Shown in pieces: positions 17,902 to 27,253 of a DNA stretch of 64,000 nucleotides; the stretch's first letter is position 1; every line of letters begins with the position of its first letter. A program made the translations under genes and the position numbers. This stretch comes from Vibrio mexicanus (lineage in GTDB: Bacteria > Pseudomonadota > Gammaproteobacteria > Enterobacterales > Vibrionaceae), in contig NZ_JYJP01000119.1 of NCBI RefSeq assembly GCF_001012815.1, forward strand, positions 16,656 through 80,655, written 5' to 3'. The notes beneath the pieces are model-generated. The model made no database searches. It had not been told where the DNA came from and saw only the letters and a program-made list of their open reading frames with translations.

Positions 17902-18159
17902 TCAATCTTGCGACTGCTGATAAACCTGCGATTGTAGCTTGTCGAGTTGCTTTTGCATGTTACGCATCTCTTGGTGCATAGGAATAATATGAGCCACTCG
18001 AATCCAAGATTCGACCATAAGCCCAGTCATAATGATTGCGCCAACCACCATTGGTAACCACATGTCAGTAAGCACCATACCCAGTAAGGTCAGTACCAAA
18101 CCAAAGGTGAATAAGTAGCTTTGACTTTGTGGGGTCATTCCCATGTAACGTGTAAGCAT
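17902..18159 (-). CDS. Small membrane protein of unknown function
   Basis: I do not recognise this 85-residue protein. It has two hydrophobic stretches (about residues 14-32 and 34-48) and then an amphipathic tail with coiled-coil spacing (MHQEMRNMQKQLDKLQSQVY). The start ATG at 18159 has a GAGAGGG site. It lies downstream of mneA on the same strand, 159 bases away, and could share its transcript. The tandem repeat at 17841-17896 immediately follows its stop. Confidence 0.65.
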   Translation of the reverse strand: MLTRYMGMTPQSQSYLFTFGLVLTLLGMVLTDMWLPMVVGAIIMTGLMVESWIRVAHIIPMHQEMRNMQKQLDKLQSQVYQQSQD

Positions 18160-18318
18160 AATTGCGCCCTCTCGCCACTGAATACAAGATTAAAGTAGCA
18201 TGACAATTGTGACACTACTATGTCAGTTATCACACATCATCGACTTTTAGATTCAGAGTTTGATCTGGCGCATTTATCCACTCAGTTTTGTTTTTTCGAC
18301 TCATTTTCGCGACAAGAT

Positions 18319-18873
18319 TTATACGATTGCCGCTGCCACCGCTAAACCTATAAACAGCAATGCGGTGATCTTACGAATCAAACCTAGCGGCAATTTATCC
18401 GCCGATAACTTACCAATAATCACCACAGGAACGTTGGCCAGTAACATGCCAATGGTGGTGCCTAAGATGACCATAAACAGCGCATCCGCAAACTGCGCAC
18501 CAAGAATTGAGGTGGCGATTTGAGTTTTGTCGCCAATCTCAGCAACAAAAAAGGCGATGAAGCTGGCGATAAATGGGCCGCGATTGGAGATCCCTTCATC
18601 GTCATCTAGTTTATCGGGAATTAGAACCCAAGCGGCCATGGCAATAAAGCTGACCACCAGCACCCATTTCAGCACTTCTTGAGATAAATGATCCGCGACC
18701 ACCACACCAAGCCAGGCAGCTAAGGCATGATTGGCTATTGTGGCTAGAAATATCGCCGCAATGATGGGAATCGGTTTACGGTATCGACTAGCTAAAAGCA
18801 GGGATAAAAGTTGGGTCTTATCGCCTATTTCGGCTAAGGCGACAGTTGAAATTGATATAGCTAAAACGCTCAC
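18319..18873 (-). CDS. mneA: Manganese exporter MneA (TMEM165/GDT1, UPF0016 family)
   Basis: This is a 184-residue inner-membrane cation transporter with six predicted helices in two repeats. Each repeat carries the E-x-G-D-K-T signature (ALAEIGDKTQLLS near residue 13 and FVAEIGDKTQIATS mid-protein). The Vibrio homologue exports Mn2+. I chose the GTG at 18873 (protein MSVLAISIS...) because the family starts there and the ATG eight bases upstream is out of frame and hits a stop at once. A Mn-sensing riboswitch lies directly upstream and strongly supports the role. Confidence 0.92.
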   Translation of the reverse strand: MSVLAISISTVALAEIGDKTQLLSLLLASRYRKPIPIIAAIFLATIANHALAAWLGVVVADHLSQEVLKWVLVVSFIAMAAWVLIPDKLDDDEGISNRGPFIASFIAFFVAEIGDKTQIATSILGAQFADALFMVILGTTIGMLLANVPVVIIGKLSADKLPLGLIRKITALLFIGLAVAAAIV

Positions 18874-18944
18874 GACATGCTCGTTTGGGGCGGGATTATT
18901 ATATTTAACCGTAGACAAACCTCGCGCCCCACCCCGGTTCACGA

Positions 18945-19095
18945 TGTTTGTCTAAGGTCTTGCTAAACGATATCGACTTATGTGTTGTTGTGGTCGATTG
19001 TCGTCTCGAATGCCATGATGATTTTGCATCAATTATGTTGACAGACGAACCTAACATCCCAGTGTTGATGATTAGGTAAGCTACTCCCCAAAGAC
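18945..19095 (-). ncRNA. yybP-ykoY manganese riboswitch of mneA
   Basis: Read leftward, the leader holds the family hallmarks. TCTTTGGGGAGTAGC is at its 5' side (complement of 19081-19093), then CGTCTGTCAACATAATTG, then the closing GCAAGACCTTAGACAAAC (complement of 18945-18962). Downstream, GGGGCG can pair with CGCCCC just before the mneA start, and GACAAAC with GTTTGTC, so an expression platform controlling translation initiation is plausible. Known members turn their gene on when Mn2+ is high. Confidence 0.92.
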
Positions 19096-19101
19096 GCGTG
19101 A

Positions 19102-19130
19102 ATTCTAGCCACCTCTCGCCTTCAACTCAA
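19102..19130 (-). promoter_or_regulatory. Promoter of the riboswitch-mneA transcript
   Basis: On the minus strand TTGAGT (19125-19130) and TAGAAT (19102-19107) are separated by exactly 17 bases. This puts the start of transcription near 19095, at the 5' edge of the riboswitch. The rest of 19131-19312 must hold the opposing glyQ promoter, which I could not identify with confidence. Confidence 0.75.
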
Positions 19131-19312
19131 GTGACAATCGTGTAAATAAATTCCTTTTCGGAAAAATTTCGAGTCAAAGCCACTATTTTTCCATTAAACG
19201 ACATTTTTGGTGAGTAAATAGGCAAGATTACCTCTACTCGCATGACCAATATCTGGGTATACTTGATCGTTATTTTTTATTAAATCATTAGAAGAATCGC
19301 GCGAACCTGACT

Positions 19313-20248
19313 ATGCAAAAATACGATATCAAAACCTTCCAGGGAATGATCCTCGCGCTGCAGGATTACTGGGCACAAAACGGTTGTACCATTGTTCAAC
19401 CACTAGATATGGAAGTAGGTGCTGGCACCTCTCACCCAATGACATGTCTACGTGCACTTGGCCCAGAGCCAATGTCTACGGCATACGTTCAACCTTCACG
19501 TCGTCCGACCGATGGTCGTTACGGTGAAAACCCGAACCGTCTGCAGCACTACTATCAGTTCCAAGTAGCTTTAAAACCATCTCCAGATAACATTCAGGAG
19601 TTGTACCTAGGCTCGCTTGAAGTTCTTGGTATCGACCCGCTAGTACACGACATTCGTTTCGTAGAAGACAACTGGGAAAACCCAACTCTAGGTGCATGGG
19701 GTCTTGGTTGGGAAGTATGGCTAAACGGCATGGAAGTAACTCAGTTTACTTACTTCCAGCAAGTTGGTGGCCTTGAGTGTAAACCTGTTACTGGTGAGAT
19801 CACTTACGGTATCGAGCGTCTAGCTATGTACATCCAAGAAGTAGACTCTGTTTACGACCTTGTATGGAACATCGCACCAGACGGCAGCAAAGTGACTTAC
19901 GGTGATATCTTCCACCAAAACGAGGTTGAGCAATCAACTTACAACTTCGAGCACGCTGACGTCGATTTCCTATTCACATACTTTGACCAGTGTGAGAAAG
20001 AAACCAAAGAGCTACTAGAGCTAGACAAACCTCTTCCTCTGCCAGCTTACGAGCGCATTCTAAAAGCGGCACATGCATTCAACATCCTTGATGCACGTAA
20101 AGCTATCTCTGTTACAGAGCGCCAACGTTACATCCTTCGTATCCGCAACCTGACTAAAGCCGTTGCAGAAGCATACTACGCATCACGTGAGGCTCTTGGC
20201 TTCCCTATGCTCAAAAAAGAAGTGCTAAAAAAGGACGAGGAGAAGTAA
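19313..20248 (+). CDS. glyQ: Glycyl-tRNA synthetase alpha subunit
   Basis: This is a 311-residue class II synthetase catalytic subunit of the alpha2-beta2 bacterial type. It starts MQKYDIKTFQGMILALQDYW. The motifs EVGAGTSHPMTCLRALGPEP and AYVQPSRRPTDGRYGENPNR are family-defining. glyS begins two bases after its stop, so the subunits are co-translated. The ribosome site is not strong. It diverges from the mneA riboswitch. Confidence 0.97.
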   Translation: MQKYDIKTFQGMILALQDYWAQNGCTIVQPLDMEVGAGTSHPMTCLRALGPEPMSTAYVQPSRRPTDGRYGENPNRLQHYYQFQVALKPSPDNIQELYLGSLEVLGIDPLVHDIRFVEDNWENPTLGAWGLGWEVWLNGMEVTQFTYFQQVGGLECKPVTGEITYGIERLAMYIQEVDSVYDLVWNIAPDGSKVTYGDIFHQNEVEQSTYNFEHADVDFLFTYFDQCEKETKELLELDKPLPLPAYERILKAAHAFNILDARKAISVTERQRYILRIRNLTKAVAEAYYASREALGFPMLKKEVLKKDEEK

Positions 20249-20250
20249 TC

Positions 20251-22317
20251 ATGGCAAAAGAGTTTCTAATTGAACTGGGTACTGAAGAGCTACCACCAAC
20301 GCAGCTTCGTACTCTAGCAGAAGCTTTCGCGGCAAACTTCGAAGCAGAACTAAAAGGCGCGAGCCTAACGCACGAAGGTGTGAAATGGTACGCTGCTCCT
20401 CGTCGTCTTGCTCTTAAAGTAGCAGCACTGGCTGAAGGCCAAGAAGACAAAATCGTTGAAAAGCGTGGTCCAGCAGTTTCTGTGGCATTCGATGCTGAAG
20501 GCAACGCAACCAAAGCGGCTCAAGGCTGGGCTCGTGGTAACGGTATTACCGTTGAGCAAGCTGACCGTCTAGTGACAGATAAAGGCGAATGGCTTCTCTT
20601 CAAACAAGAAGTTAAAGGCCAAGCAACGTCTGAAATCGTTGTTGACCTAGCAGCAAAAGCACTAGGTAACCTACCAATCGCTAAGCCAATGCGTTGGGGT
20701 AACAAGACAACTCAGTTTATCCGTCCTGTTAAGACGCTAACTATGCTAATGGGTTCCGACCTAATTGAAGGTGAGATCCTAGGCGTAGCCTCTGACCGCA
20801 CTATCCGTGGTCACCGCTTCATGGGTGAGCAAGAGTTCACTATCGATTCTGCAGAGCAATACCCAGCGATCCTAGAAGAGCGCGGTAAAGTGATGGCAGA
20901 TTACGAAGCGCGTAAGGCGATCATCCTAGCAGATTCGCAAAAAGCAGCTGCAGCGGTTGGCGGTGTGGCTGATCTAGAAGATGACCTAGTTGAAGAAGTT
21001 ACGTCCCTGGTTGAATGGCCGGTTGTACTGACTGCGAAGTTTGAAGAAGAGTTCCTGAAGGTTCCTTCTGAAGCCTTGGTTTACACCATGAAGGGTGACC
21101 AAAAGTACTTCCCAGTGTATGACGAAAACAAGAAGCTACTTCCTAACTTTATCTTCGTATCGAACATCGAATCGAAAGAGCCTCGCCACGTAATCGAAGG
21201 TAACGAGAAGGTTGTACGCCCACGTCTAGCCGATGCCGAGTTCTTCTTTAACACCGACCGTAAGCGTCCTCTAATCGACCGTCTACCTGAACTAGAGCAA
21301 GCTATCTTCCAAAAGCAACTTGGTACTATCAAAGACAAGACAGATCGCATCACTGAACTTGCTGGCTACATTGCTGAGCAAATCGACGCTGACGTTGAAA
21401 AGTCGAAGCGTGCTGGTCTTCTAGCCAAGTGTGACCTAATGACATCAATGGTATTCGAGTTTACCGATACTCAAGGTGTGATGGGCATGCACTACGCCAC
21501 TCACGATGGTGAAGATGAGCAAGTAGCACTGGCGCTTTACGAGCAGTACATGCCTCGTTTCGCGGGTGACGATCTACCAAGCACTGGTATCTCATCTGCG
21601 GTAGCAATGGCGGACAAGCTAGATACTATTGTTGGTATCTTCGGTATTGGCCAAGCACCTAAGGGGTCAGATCCGTTTGCACTTCGTCGTGCGTCACTAG
21701 GTGTATTGCGCATCATCGTTGAAAACGGCTACAACCTAGATCTAACAGACCTAATCGCCAAGGCTCAATCTCTGTTCGGCGACAAACTGACTAACGCTAA
21801 CGTTGCTGATGACGTTATCGAGTTCATGCTAGGTCGTTTCCGTGCATGGTACCAAGATGCAGGCTTCAGCGTAGACATCATCCAAGCAGTTCTAGCGCGT
21901 CGTCCGACTAAACCAGCAGACTTTGACCAACGTGTTAAAGCGGTTTCTCACTTCCGTGAGCTAGAAGCAGCAGAAGCACTAGCCGCAGCGAACAAACGTG
22001 TAGGTAACATCCTAGCGAAATTTGATGGCGAGCTAGCAGCAGACATCGACCTTGCTCTTCTTCAAGAAGACGCAGAGAAAGCACTAGCAGAAAGCGTTGA
22101 AGTGATGACTGAAGCACTAGAGCCAGCATTTGCGACAGGTAACTACCAAGAGGCCCTAAGCAAGCTTGCTGACCTACGTGAGCCTGTTGATGCATTCTTC
22201 GATAACGTAATGGTTATGGCTGATGACGAAGCTCTGAAGAAGAACCGTCTAACGCTACTGAACAACCTACGTAATCTATTCCTGCAAGTTGCGGATATCT
22301 CTGTGCTGCAGAAATAG
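20251..22317 (+). CDS. glyS: Glycyl-tRNA synthetase beta subunit
   Basis: This 688-residue subunit binds tRNA(Gly). It begins AKEFLIELGTEELPPTQLR, which is typical, and contains the HD-like segment and a C-terminal anticodon-binding region. The length agrees with the family and there is no frame break. It is translated from an AAGGACGAGGAG region inside the glyQ end. A small stem-loop (CTTGTTAAG / CTTAACAAG, 22330-22355) precedes the terminator. Confidence 0.97.
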   Translation: MAKEFLIELGTEELPPTQLRTLAEAFAANFEAELKGASLTHEGVKWYAAPRRLALKVAALAEGQEDKIVEKRGPAVSVAFDAEGNATKAAQGWARGNGITVEQADRLVTDKGEWLLFKQEVKGQATSEIVVDLAAKALGNLPIAKPMRWGNKTTQFIRPVKTLTMLMGSDLIEGEILGVASDRTIRGHRFMGEQEFTIDSAEQYPAILEERGKVMADYEARKAIILADSQKAAAAVGGVADLEDDLVEEVTSLVEWPVVLTAKFEEEFLKVPSEALVYTMKGDQKYFPVYDENKKLLPNFIFVSNIESKEPRHVIEGNEKVVRPRLADAEFFFNTDRKRPLIDRLPELEQAIFQKQLGTIKDKTDRITELAGYIAEQIDADVEKSKRAGLLAKCDLMTSMVFEFTDTQGVMGMHYATHDGEDEQVALALYEQYMPRFAGDDLPSTGISSAVAMADKLDTIVGIFGIGQAPKGSDPFALRRASLGVLRIIVENGYNLDLTDLIAKAQSLFGDKLTNANVADDVIEFMLGRFRAWYQDAGFSVDIIQAVLARRPTKPADFDQRVKAVSHFRELEAAEALAAANKRVGNILAKFDGELAADIDLALLQEDAEKALAESVEVMTEALEPAFATGNYQEALSKLADLREPVDAFFDNVMVMADDEALKKNRLTLLNNLRNLFLQVADISVLQK

Positions 22318-22368
22318 TCTGTCCATTGACTTGTTAAGCCACCTTACTTAACAAGTAATAGCGATTAT

Positions 22369-22402
22369 CAAAGCCCAACTCATCCGAGTTGGGCTTTGTT
22401 TT
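22369..22402 (+). terminator. Terminator of glyQS
   Basis: The stem CAAAGCCCAACTC / GAGTTGGGCTTTG with loop ATCC is followed by T's. A second hairpin lies just upstream at 22330-22355. Confidence 0.92.
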
Positions 22403-22533
22403 TATGTTTAACCAAAAATGTGCTTTGACTCGTATTGTGCTTGAGGTATGTTCAAGGATTACTTATCCACCAGCCTCGGGCTGGCAAGGGCTAAAATAAA
22501 AAAGCAATCGCAATGAATTAGGTAACACTCGTA

Positions 22534-23784
22534 ATGCAATTTTCTAAGTTTGGTGAAAAATTTAATCAGTACTCAGGCATCACCCAGTTAATGGATGATT
22601 TAAATGATGGACTTCGCACTCCTGGTGCCATCATGCTCGGAGGTGGTAACCCTGCCGCCATCCCAGCCATGCTCGAGTACTTTCACCAAGCCAGTGAAGA
22701 GCTCCTCGCCAGTGGTGAACTGGTGGCCTCGATGGCCAATTACGATGGCCCGCAAGGCAAAGATGTGTTTGTTAAAAACCTCGTTAAGCTGTTCAAGCAA
22801 ACCTATGGTTGGGATATCACTGAGAAGAACATTAGCTTAACCAACGGTAGCCAAAGTGGCTTCTTCTATCTATTTAACCTATTAGCGGGCACCCAAACTG
22901 ACGGCTCGCATAAGAAAATTCTTCTGCCACTCGCCCCTGAATATATTGGTTACGGCGATGCAGGAATCGATGAAGATATCTTTGTCTCTTATCGCCCTGA
23001 AATTGAGCTGCTCGAAAACGGCCAGTTCAAATACCACGTCGACTTTGAACAGCTGAAAGTCGACGACTCGGTTGCCGCGATTTGTGCCTCACGCCCAACC
23101 AACCCAACCGGTAACGTCCTAACCGATGAAGAAGTTCAAAAGTTAGATAAGCTGGCGCGTGAGAATAATATCCCGCTGATCATCGATAACGCCTATGGCC
23201 TACCATTCCCAAATATCATCTTTGAAGATGTGAAACCGTTTTGGAATGAAAATACCATTCTATGCATGAGCCTTTCTAAACTCGGTTTACCGGGACTACG
23301 CTGTGGGATTGTGATTGCCAGCGAGGAGATCACTCAAGCTTTAGCGAACATGAACGGCATCATCAGTTTAGCGCCGGGCAGCTTTGGCCCAACTTTAGCT
23401 AATCATATGATTGAGAAAGATGACTTGCTCGATCTGAGCAGCAATGTCATCAAGCCTTTCTATCACCAAAAATCCCAGCGCGCAGTTGAGCTGCTGAAAC
23501 AGGCAATCCCAGATCCGCGTTTTCGCATTCATAAGCCAGAAGGCGCTATTTTTTTATGGCTCTGGTTTGATGAACTGCCAATTACCACCATGGAGCTTTA
23601 TCGCCGATTGAAAGCTCGCGGAGTACTTATTGTACCTGGTGAATACTTTTTCATCGGTCAGAGTGAAGATTGGGAGCATGCACATCAATGTGTGCGTATG
23701 AACTACGTACAAAACGATGAAATGATGTCCAAAGGCATTGAAATCATTGCTGAAGAGATAGAAAAAGCCTACCAGTCAGCTTAA
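22534..23784 (+). CDS. avtA: Valine-pyruvate aminotransferase AvtA
   Basis: This is a 416-residue fold-type I PLP aminotransferase that makes alanine and 2-ketoisovalerate from valine and pyruvate, or the reverse. It opens MQFSKFGEKFNQYSGITQLM. The PLP lysine lies in MSLSKLGLPGLRCG and the Asp motif is DNAYGLPFPNI. Length and order match E. coli AvtA. The leader contains a compact hairpin (CCAGCC TCG GGCTGG, 22470-22484) of unknown role. It ends at a terminator shared with the convergent heat-shock gene. Confidence 0.93.
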   Translation: MQFSKFGEKFNQYSGITQLMDDLNDGLRTPGAIMLGGGNPAAIPAMLEYFHQASEELLASGELVASMANYDGPQGKDVFVKNLVKLFKQTYGWDITEKNISLTNGSQSGFFYLFNLLAGTQTDGSHKKILLPLAPEYIGYGDAGIDEDIFVSYRPEIELLENGQFKYHVDFEQLKVDDSVAAICASRPTNPTGNVLTDEEVQKLDKLARENNIPLIIDNAYGLPFPNIIFEDVKPFWNENTILCMSLSKLGLPGLRCGIVIASEEITQALANMNGIISLAPGSFGPTLANHMIEKDDLLDLSSNVIKPFYHQKSQRAVELLKQAIPDPRFRIHKPEGAIFLWLWFDELPITTMELYRRLKARGVLIVPGEYFFIGQSEDWEHAHQCVRMNYVQNDEMMSKGIEIIAEEIEKAYQSA

Positions 23785-23802
23785 TTCACCCTACCGAAAT
23801 GC

Positions 23803-23832
23803 AAAAACGCCACTAACTTAGTGGCGTTTTTC
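23803..23832. terminator. Bidirectional terminator between avtA and ibpA
   Basis: AAAAACGCCAC pairs with GTGGCGTTTTT around TAACTTA, between convergent genes. Confidence 0.9.
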
Positions 23833-23862
23833 ATAATCTATTTATCTACTTGAATTCGATGC

Positions 23863-24300
23863 TTATTCGCTATCAATCAAGTTGTTGCCGTTAATCGCAA
23901 TCTTACGTGGTTGCATCGCTTCTGGAATTTCGCGTTCTAGTTCAACGTGAAGTAAACCATTTTCCATCGTTGCGCCAATCACTTTTACGTAATCAGCCAG
24001 CTGGAACTTACGCTCAAAGTCGCGCTCAGCAATGCCTTGGTAAACGTAGTTCTTACCTTCTTCAGGTTTACGTTCACCACGAACAATCAGCATGTTCTCT
24101 TTCTGAGTAATGTCGAGATTCTCTTCAGCAAAACCAGCAACTGCCATCGTAATACGGTAGTTGTTCTCATCTTTTTGCTCGATGTTGTATGGAGGGTATC
24201 CACCTGAAGAGTTTTTCGCGTTGTTCGCTTCCATTAGATTGAAAAGACGATCAAAACCAATGGCGTTACGGTATAGGGGAGTGAAATCTACATTGCGCAT
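23863..24300 (-). CDS. ibpA: Small heat-shock protein IbpA/Hsp20
   Basis: This is a 145-residue alpha-crystallin-type holdase chaperone that binds unfolding proteins for later refolding by the DnaK and ClpB systems. It starts MRNVDFTPLYRNAIGFDRLFN, typical of IbpA. The alpha-crystallin domain includes YRITMAVAGFAEENLDI and ENGLLHVELERE, followed by a short C-terminal tail with RKIAIN. Its leader holds a ROSE-like thermometer at the ribosome site, and a sigma-32 promoter about 280 bases upstream. Confidence 0.95.
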   Translation of the reverse strand: MRNVDFTPLYRNAIGFDRLFNLMEANNAKNSSGGYPPYNIEQKDENNYRITMAVAGFAEENLDITQKENMLIVRGERKPEEGKNYVYQGIAERDFERKFQLADYVKVIGATMENGLLHVELEREIPEAMQPRKIAINGNNLIDSE

Positions 24301-24303
24301 AAT

Positions 24304-24327
24304 ACTATCCTCTTAATTAAGCAATAG
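24304..24327 (-). ncRNA. ROSE-like RNA thermometer at the ibpA ribosome site
   Basis: Read leftward, CTATTGCTTAATTAAGAGGA and the following TAG fold so that CUAUU(G)CU pairs with AGGAUAG. The ribosome site is covered and one G is bulged. This is the conserved 3' hairpin of ROSE elements, which melt at heat-shock temperature. It lies four bases before the ibpA ATG. Confidence 0.85.
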
Positions 24328-24580
24328 CCTCAGCTGCGGGCAACAGGCCACATCAGTCTGAGTGATTCCATCATCATTCCTCGGGCATTATTTACTCTAA
24401 GTAAAATTTGCTCTGGGACATGTGAAGAATCGAATCAAAATCCTAGTTCCTGCTATTTAGTCAGTCACTAGGTCATATTGTGTGCTGCTAAGTCATCCTC
24501 TCTTGAGCGATGGTCAGTCAGCAATTGCAGAAAGCCGTTACTTCTCGTTTGAGCAAGTCAGTCACCCTCTTCACAAATAG

Positions 24581-24609
24581 ATATAGGGATAGGCCATAAT
24601 CTTTTCAAG
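24581..24609 (-). promoter_or_regulatory. Sigma-32 heat-shock promoter of ibpA
   Basis: On the minus strand CTTGAAA (24603-24609) is followed after 14 bases by CCCTATAT (24581-24588), close to the sigma-32 consensus CTTGAAA / CCCCATNT. It implies a leader of about 270 nt, longer than usual for this gene. Between promoter and thermometer (24328-24580) I see only minor hairpins and no gene. Confidence 0.75.
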
Positions 24610-24660
24610 GGATTATTTTTAAATATTTTTAAACCACCTATTTTTCAGTCACTTAAAAAC

Positions 24661-24688
24661 AAAAAAGCACCATCCAAAGGACAGTGCT
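24661..24688 (-). terminator. Terminator of the dnaA-dnaN-recF-gyrB transcript
   Basis: On the minus strand AGCACTGTCC / GGATGGTGCT with loop TTT is followed by TTTTT. It lies 130 bases past the gyrB stop. Confidence 0.85.
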
Positions 24689-24721
24689 CTATAAAAATTT
24701 TAGTGTTTTGAGACGAAGCTA

Positions 24722-24797
24722 TTTGGCTTTAGTTCAAGGAAGAGGCGCGGAGCATACGAATGTATGTGAGCACCTCTGACACAGAAATTAAGCCAAA
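24722..24797. repeat. Long imperfect palindrome after gyrB
   Basis: A 76-base element with outer arms TTTGGCTTTAG / TTAAGCCAAA, middle arms AGAGGCGCGGAGC / GTGAGCACCTCT (imperfect) and an inner stem CATAC / GTATG. It looks like a dispersed intergenic palindrome of the ERIC type rather than a terminator, because it has no T-tract and a true terminator follows. Confidence 0.55.
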
Positions 24798-24816
24798 GAG
24801 CAAAGTATCAAAGATA

Positions 24817-27235
24817 CTAAACGTCTAGGTTTGCTACTTTGAGTGCATTCTCTTCAATGAAGTTACGACGCGGTTCTACTTGGTCACCCATTAGTGTCGT
24901 AAACAGCTGGTCTGCACCAACAGCATCTTCAATCGTTACTTGCATCATACGTCGAGTCTCTGGGTCCATCGTGGTTTCCCAAAGCTGATCTGGGTTCATC
25001 TCACCTAGACCTTTGTATCGCTGCAGGCTTAGACCACGACGTGATTCTTTGATTAGCCACTCAAGCGCTTCTACGAAGTTCGCGACAGGTTGAGTACGCT
25101 CACCACGTTTAATGTAAGCACCCTCTTCAATTAAGCCATCTAGTGCTTCAGATAGGTCAGCCAGCTTGCCGTACTCTTTCGAGTTGATTAAGTCGATGCT
25201 CAGTACATGCTCGTGCGTCACACCATGAGTACGAACAATCACTTTAGGTAGGCTTAGACCTAGCTCTGCGTGTTGCTCAACTTCAAGACTGTACTGGCTT
25301 GCGCCGACTTCTTTCGCGTTCAGCTGCTCAACAAGCTGTTTGCCCCAAGCCTCAACAGCGGCTGCATCGTGACACTGCTCAGCCGTTAGGCGTGGCGTGT
25401 AGATGAACTCATGCACAAGCGCATGTGGGTAACGACGGCTCATGCGATCCACCAGCTTGATGCCAGCATTGTACTGTTGTACAAGCTTCTCTAGCGCTTC
25501 ACCCGCTAATGCTGGCGCTTCTGGGTTAACGTGCAGCGCTGCGTTATCCAATGCCAAAGAAACTTGGTATTGGTTCATTGCATCTTCATCTTTGATGTAC
25601 TGCTCTTGTTTGCCCTTCTTCACTTTGTATAGCGGTGGCTGAGCAATGTAGATGTAACCACGTTCAATCAGCTCTGGCATTTGACGGTAGAAGAAAGTCA
25701 GTAGCAGAGTACGGATGTGAGAACCATCGACATCGGCATCGGTCATGATGATGATGTTGTGGTAACGCAGTTTATCTGGGTTGTACTCGTCGCGACCAAT
25801 ACCACAACCAAGTGCGGTAATTAACGTTGCCACCTCTTGAGAAGAAAGCATCTTGTCGAAGCGGGCTTTCTCAACGTTTAAGATTTTACCTTTCAGAGGA
25901 AGAATCGCTTGGTTCTTACGGTTACGGCCTTGTTTTGCGGAGCCGCCTGCCGAGTCACCCTCCACTATGTAAAGTTCAGAAAGCGCTGGGTCTTTTTCCT
26001 GACAGTCCGCCAGTTTACCTGGTAGGCCTGCTAAGTCTAACGCGCCTTTACGACGAGTCATTTCACGTGCTTTACGCGCTGCATCACGAGCGCGCGCTGC
26101 ATCGATAATCTTAGTACAAACAAGCTTGGCTTCACCTGGGTTTTCAATCAGGAACTCAGATAGTTTTTCGCCCATTGCTGACTCAACCGCAGACTTCACT
26201 TCAGAAGAAACCAGTTTGTCTTTGGTCTGGCTTGAGAACTTAGGATCTGGAACCTTAACCGAGATAACTGCAGTTAGACCTTCACGAGCGTCATCACCAG
26301 ATGTGGCAGTTTTTCGCTTTCTTCGAGAAGCCTTCTTTGTCCATGAACGAGTTCAAGGTACGAGTTAGTGCGGCACGGAAGCCCGCAAGGTGTGTACCAC
26401 CATCGCGCTGAGGAATATTGTTGGTGAAACAGAAGATGTTCTCTTGGTAACCATCGTTCCATTGCATCGCCACTTCAACTGCGATGCCGTCTTCACGCTC
26501 AGAATTGAAGTGGAAAACTTTCTCAATGATTGGCGTCTTGTTGGTGTTCAAGTGATCAACGAACGCTTGGATACCACCTTCGTACATGAAGTGATCTTGC
26601 TTGTCTTCTTCACGCTCATCACGCAGTTTGATCGATACACCTGAGTTTAGGAAAGACAGTTCACGTAGACGCTTAGCTAGGATGTCGTAGTGGAATTCTG
26701 TATTAGAGAATGTCTCTTCACTTGGCCAGAAACGAATCTCTGTACCCGTTTTATCAGTTTCACCAATCACAGACAGTGGCGCTTGAGGCTCACCGTGATG
26801 GTAAGTTTGCGTATGGATTTGACCACCACGGTGGATAGTTAGCGTCACTTGCTTAGACAGTGCGTTTACTACCGATACACCTACACCGTGCAGACCGCCC
26901 GATACTTTGTACGAGTTATCGTCGAACTTACCACCGGCGTGAAGTACCGTCATGATAACTTCTGCAGCCGATACATTCTCTTCTGGGTGCATTTCGGTTG
27001 GGATACCACGGCCATCGTCGCGTACCGATACTGAGTTGTCCTCATGAATGGTCACGATGATGTCTTTACAGTGACCTGCCAACGCTTCATCAATTGAGTT
27101 ATCCACCACCTCAAAAACCATGTGGTGCAGACCGGTGCCATCATCTGTGTCGCCGATGTACATACCTGGACGCTTACGTACCGCATCCAGACCCTTCAGT
27201 ACCTTAATACTCGATGAATCGTAATTTTCAGACAT
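24817..27235 (-). CDS. gyrB: DNA gyrase subunit B (one frameshift)
   Basis: This is the ATPase subunit of gyrase, which introduces negative supercoils. The GHKL ATPase domain has EVVDNSIDEALAGHC and GLHGVGVSVVNALS. The TOPRIM domain has EGDSAGGSAKQGRNR and the metal-binding DADVDG. The frame breaks in the five-A run (complement of 26310-26314). Removing one A restores KKAKTATSGDDAREGLTAV and an 805-residue protein, the Vibrio norm. As the gene is essential, a real break is not credible. It is downstream of recF in the dnaA operon. Confidence 0.97.
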
Positions 27236-27253
27236 GAGTTACTCTCTCACTAT

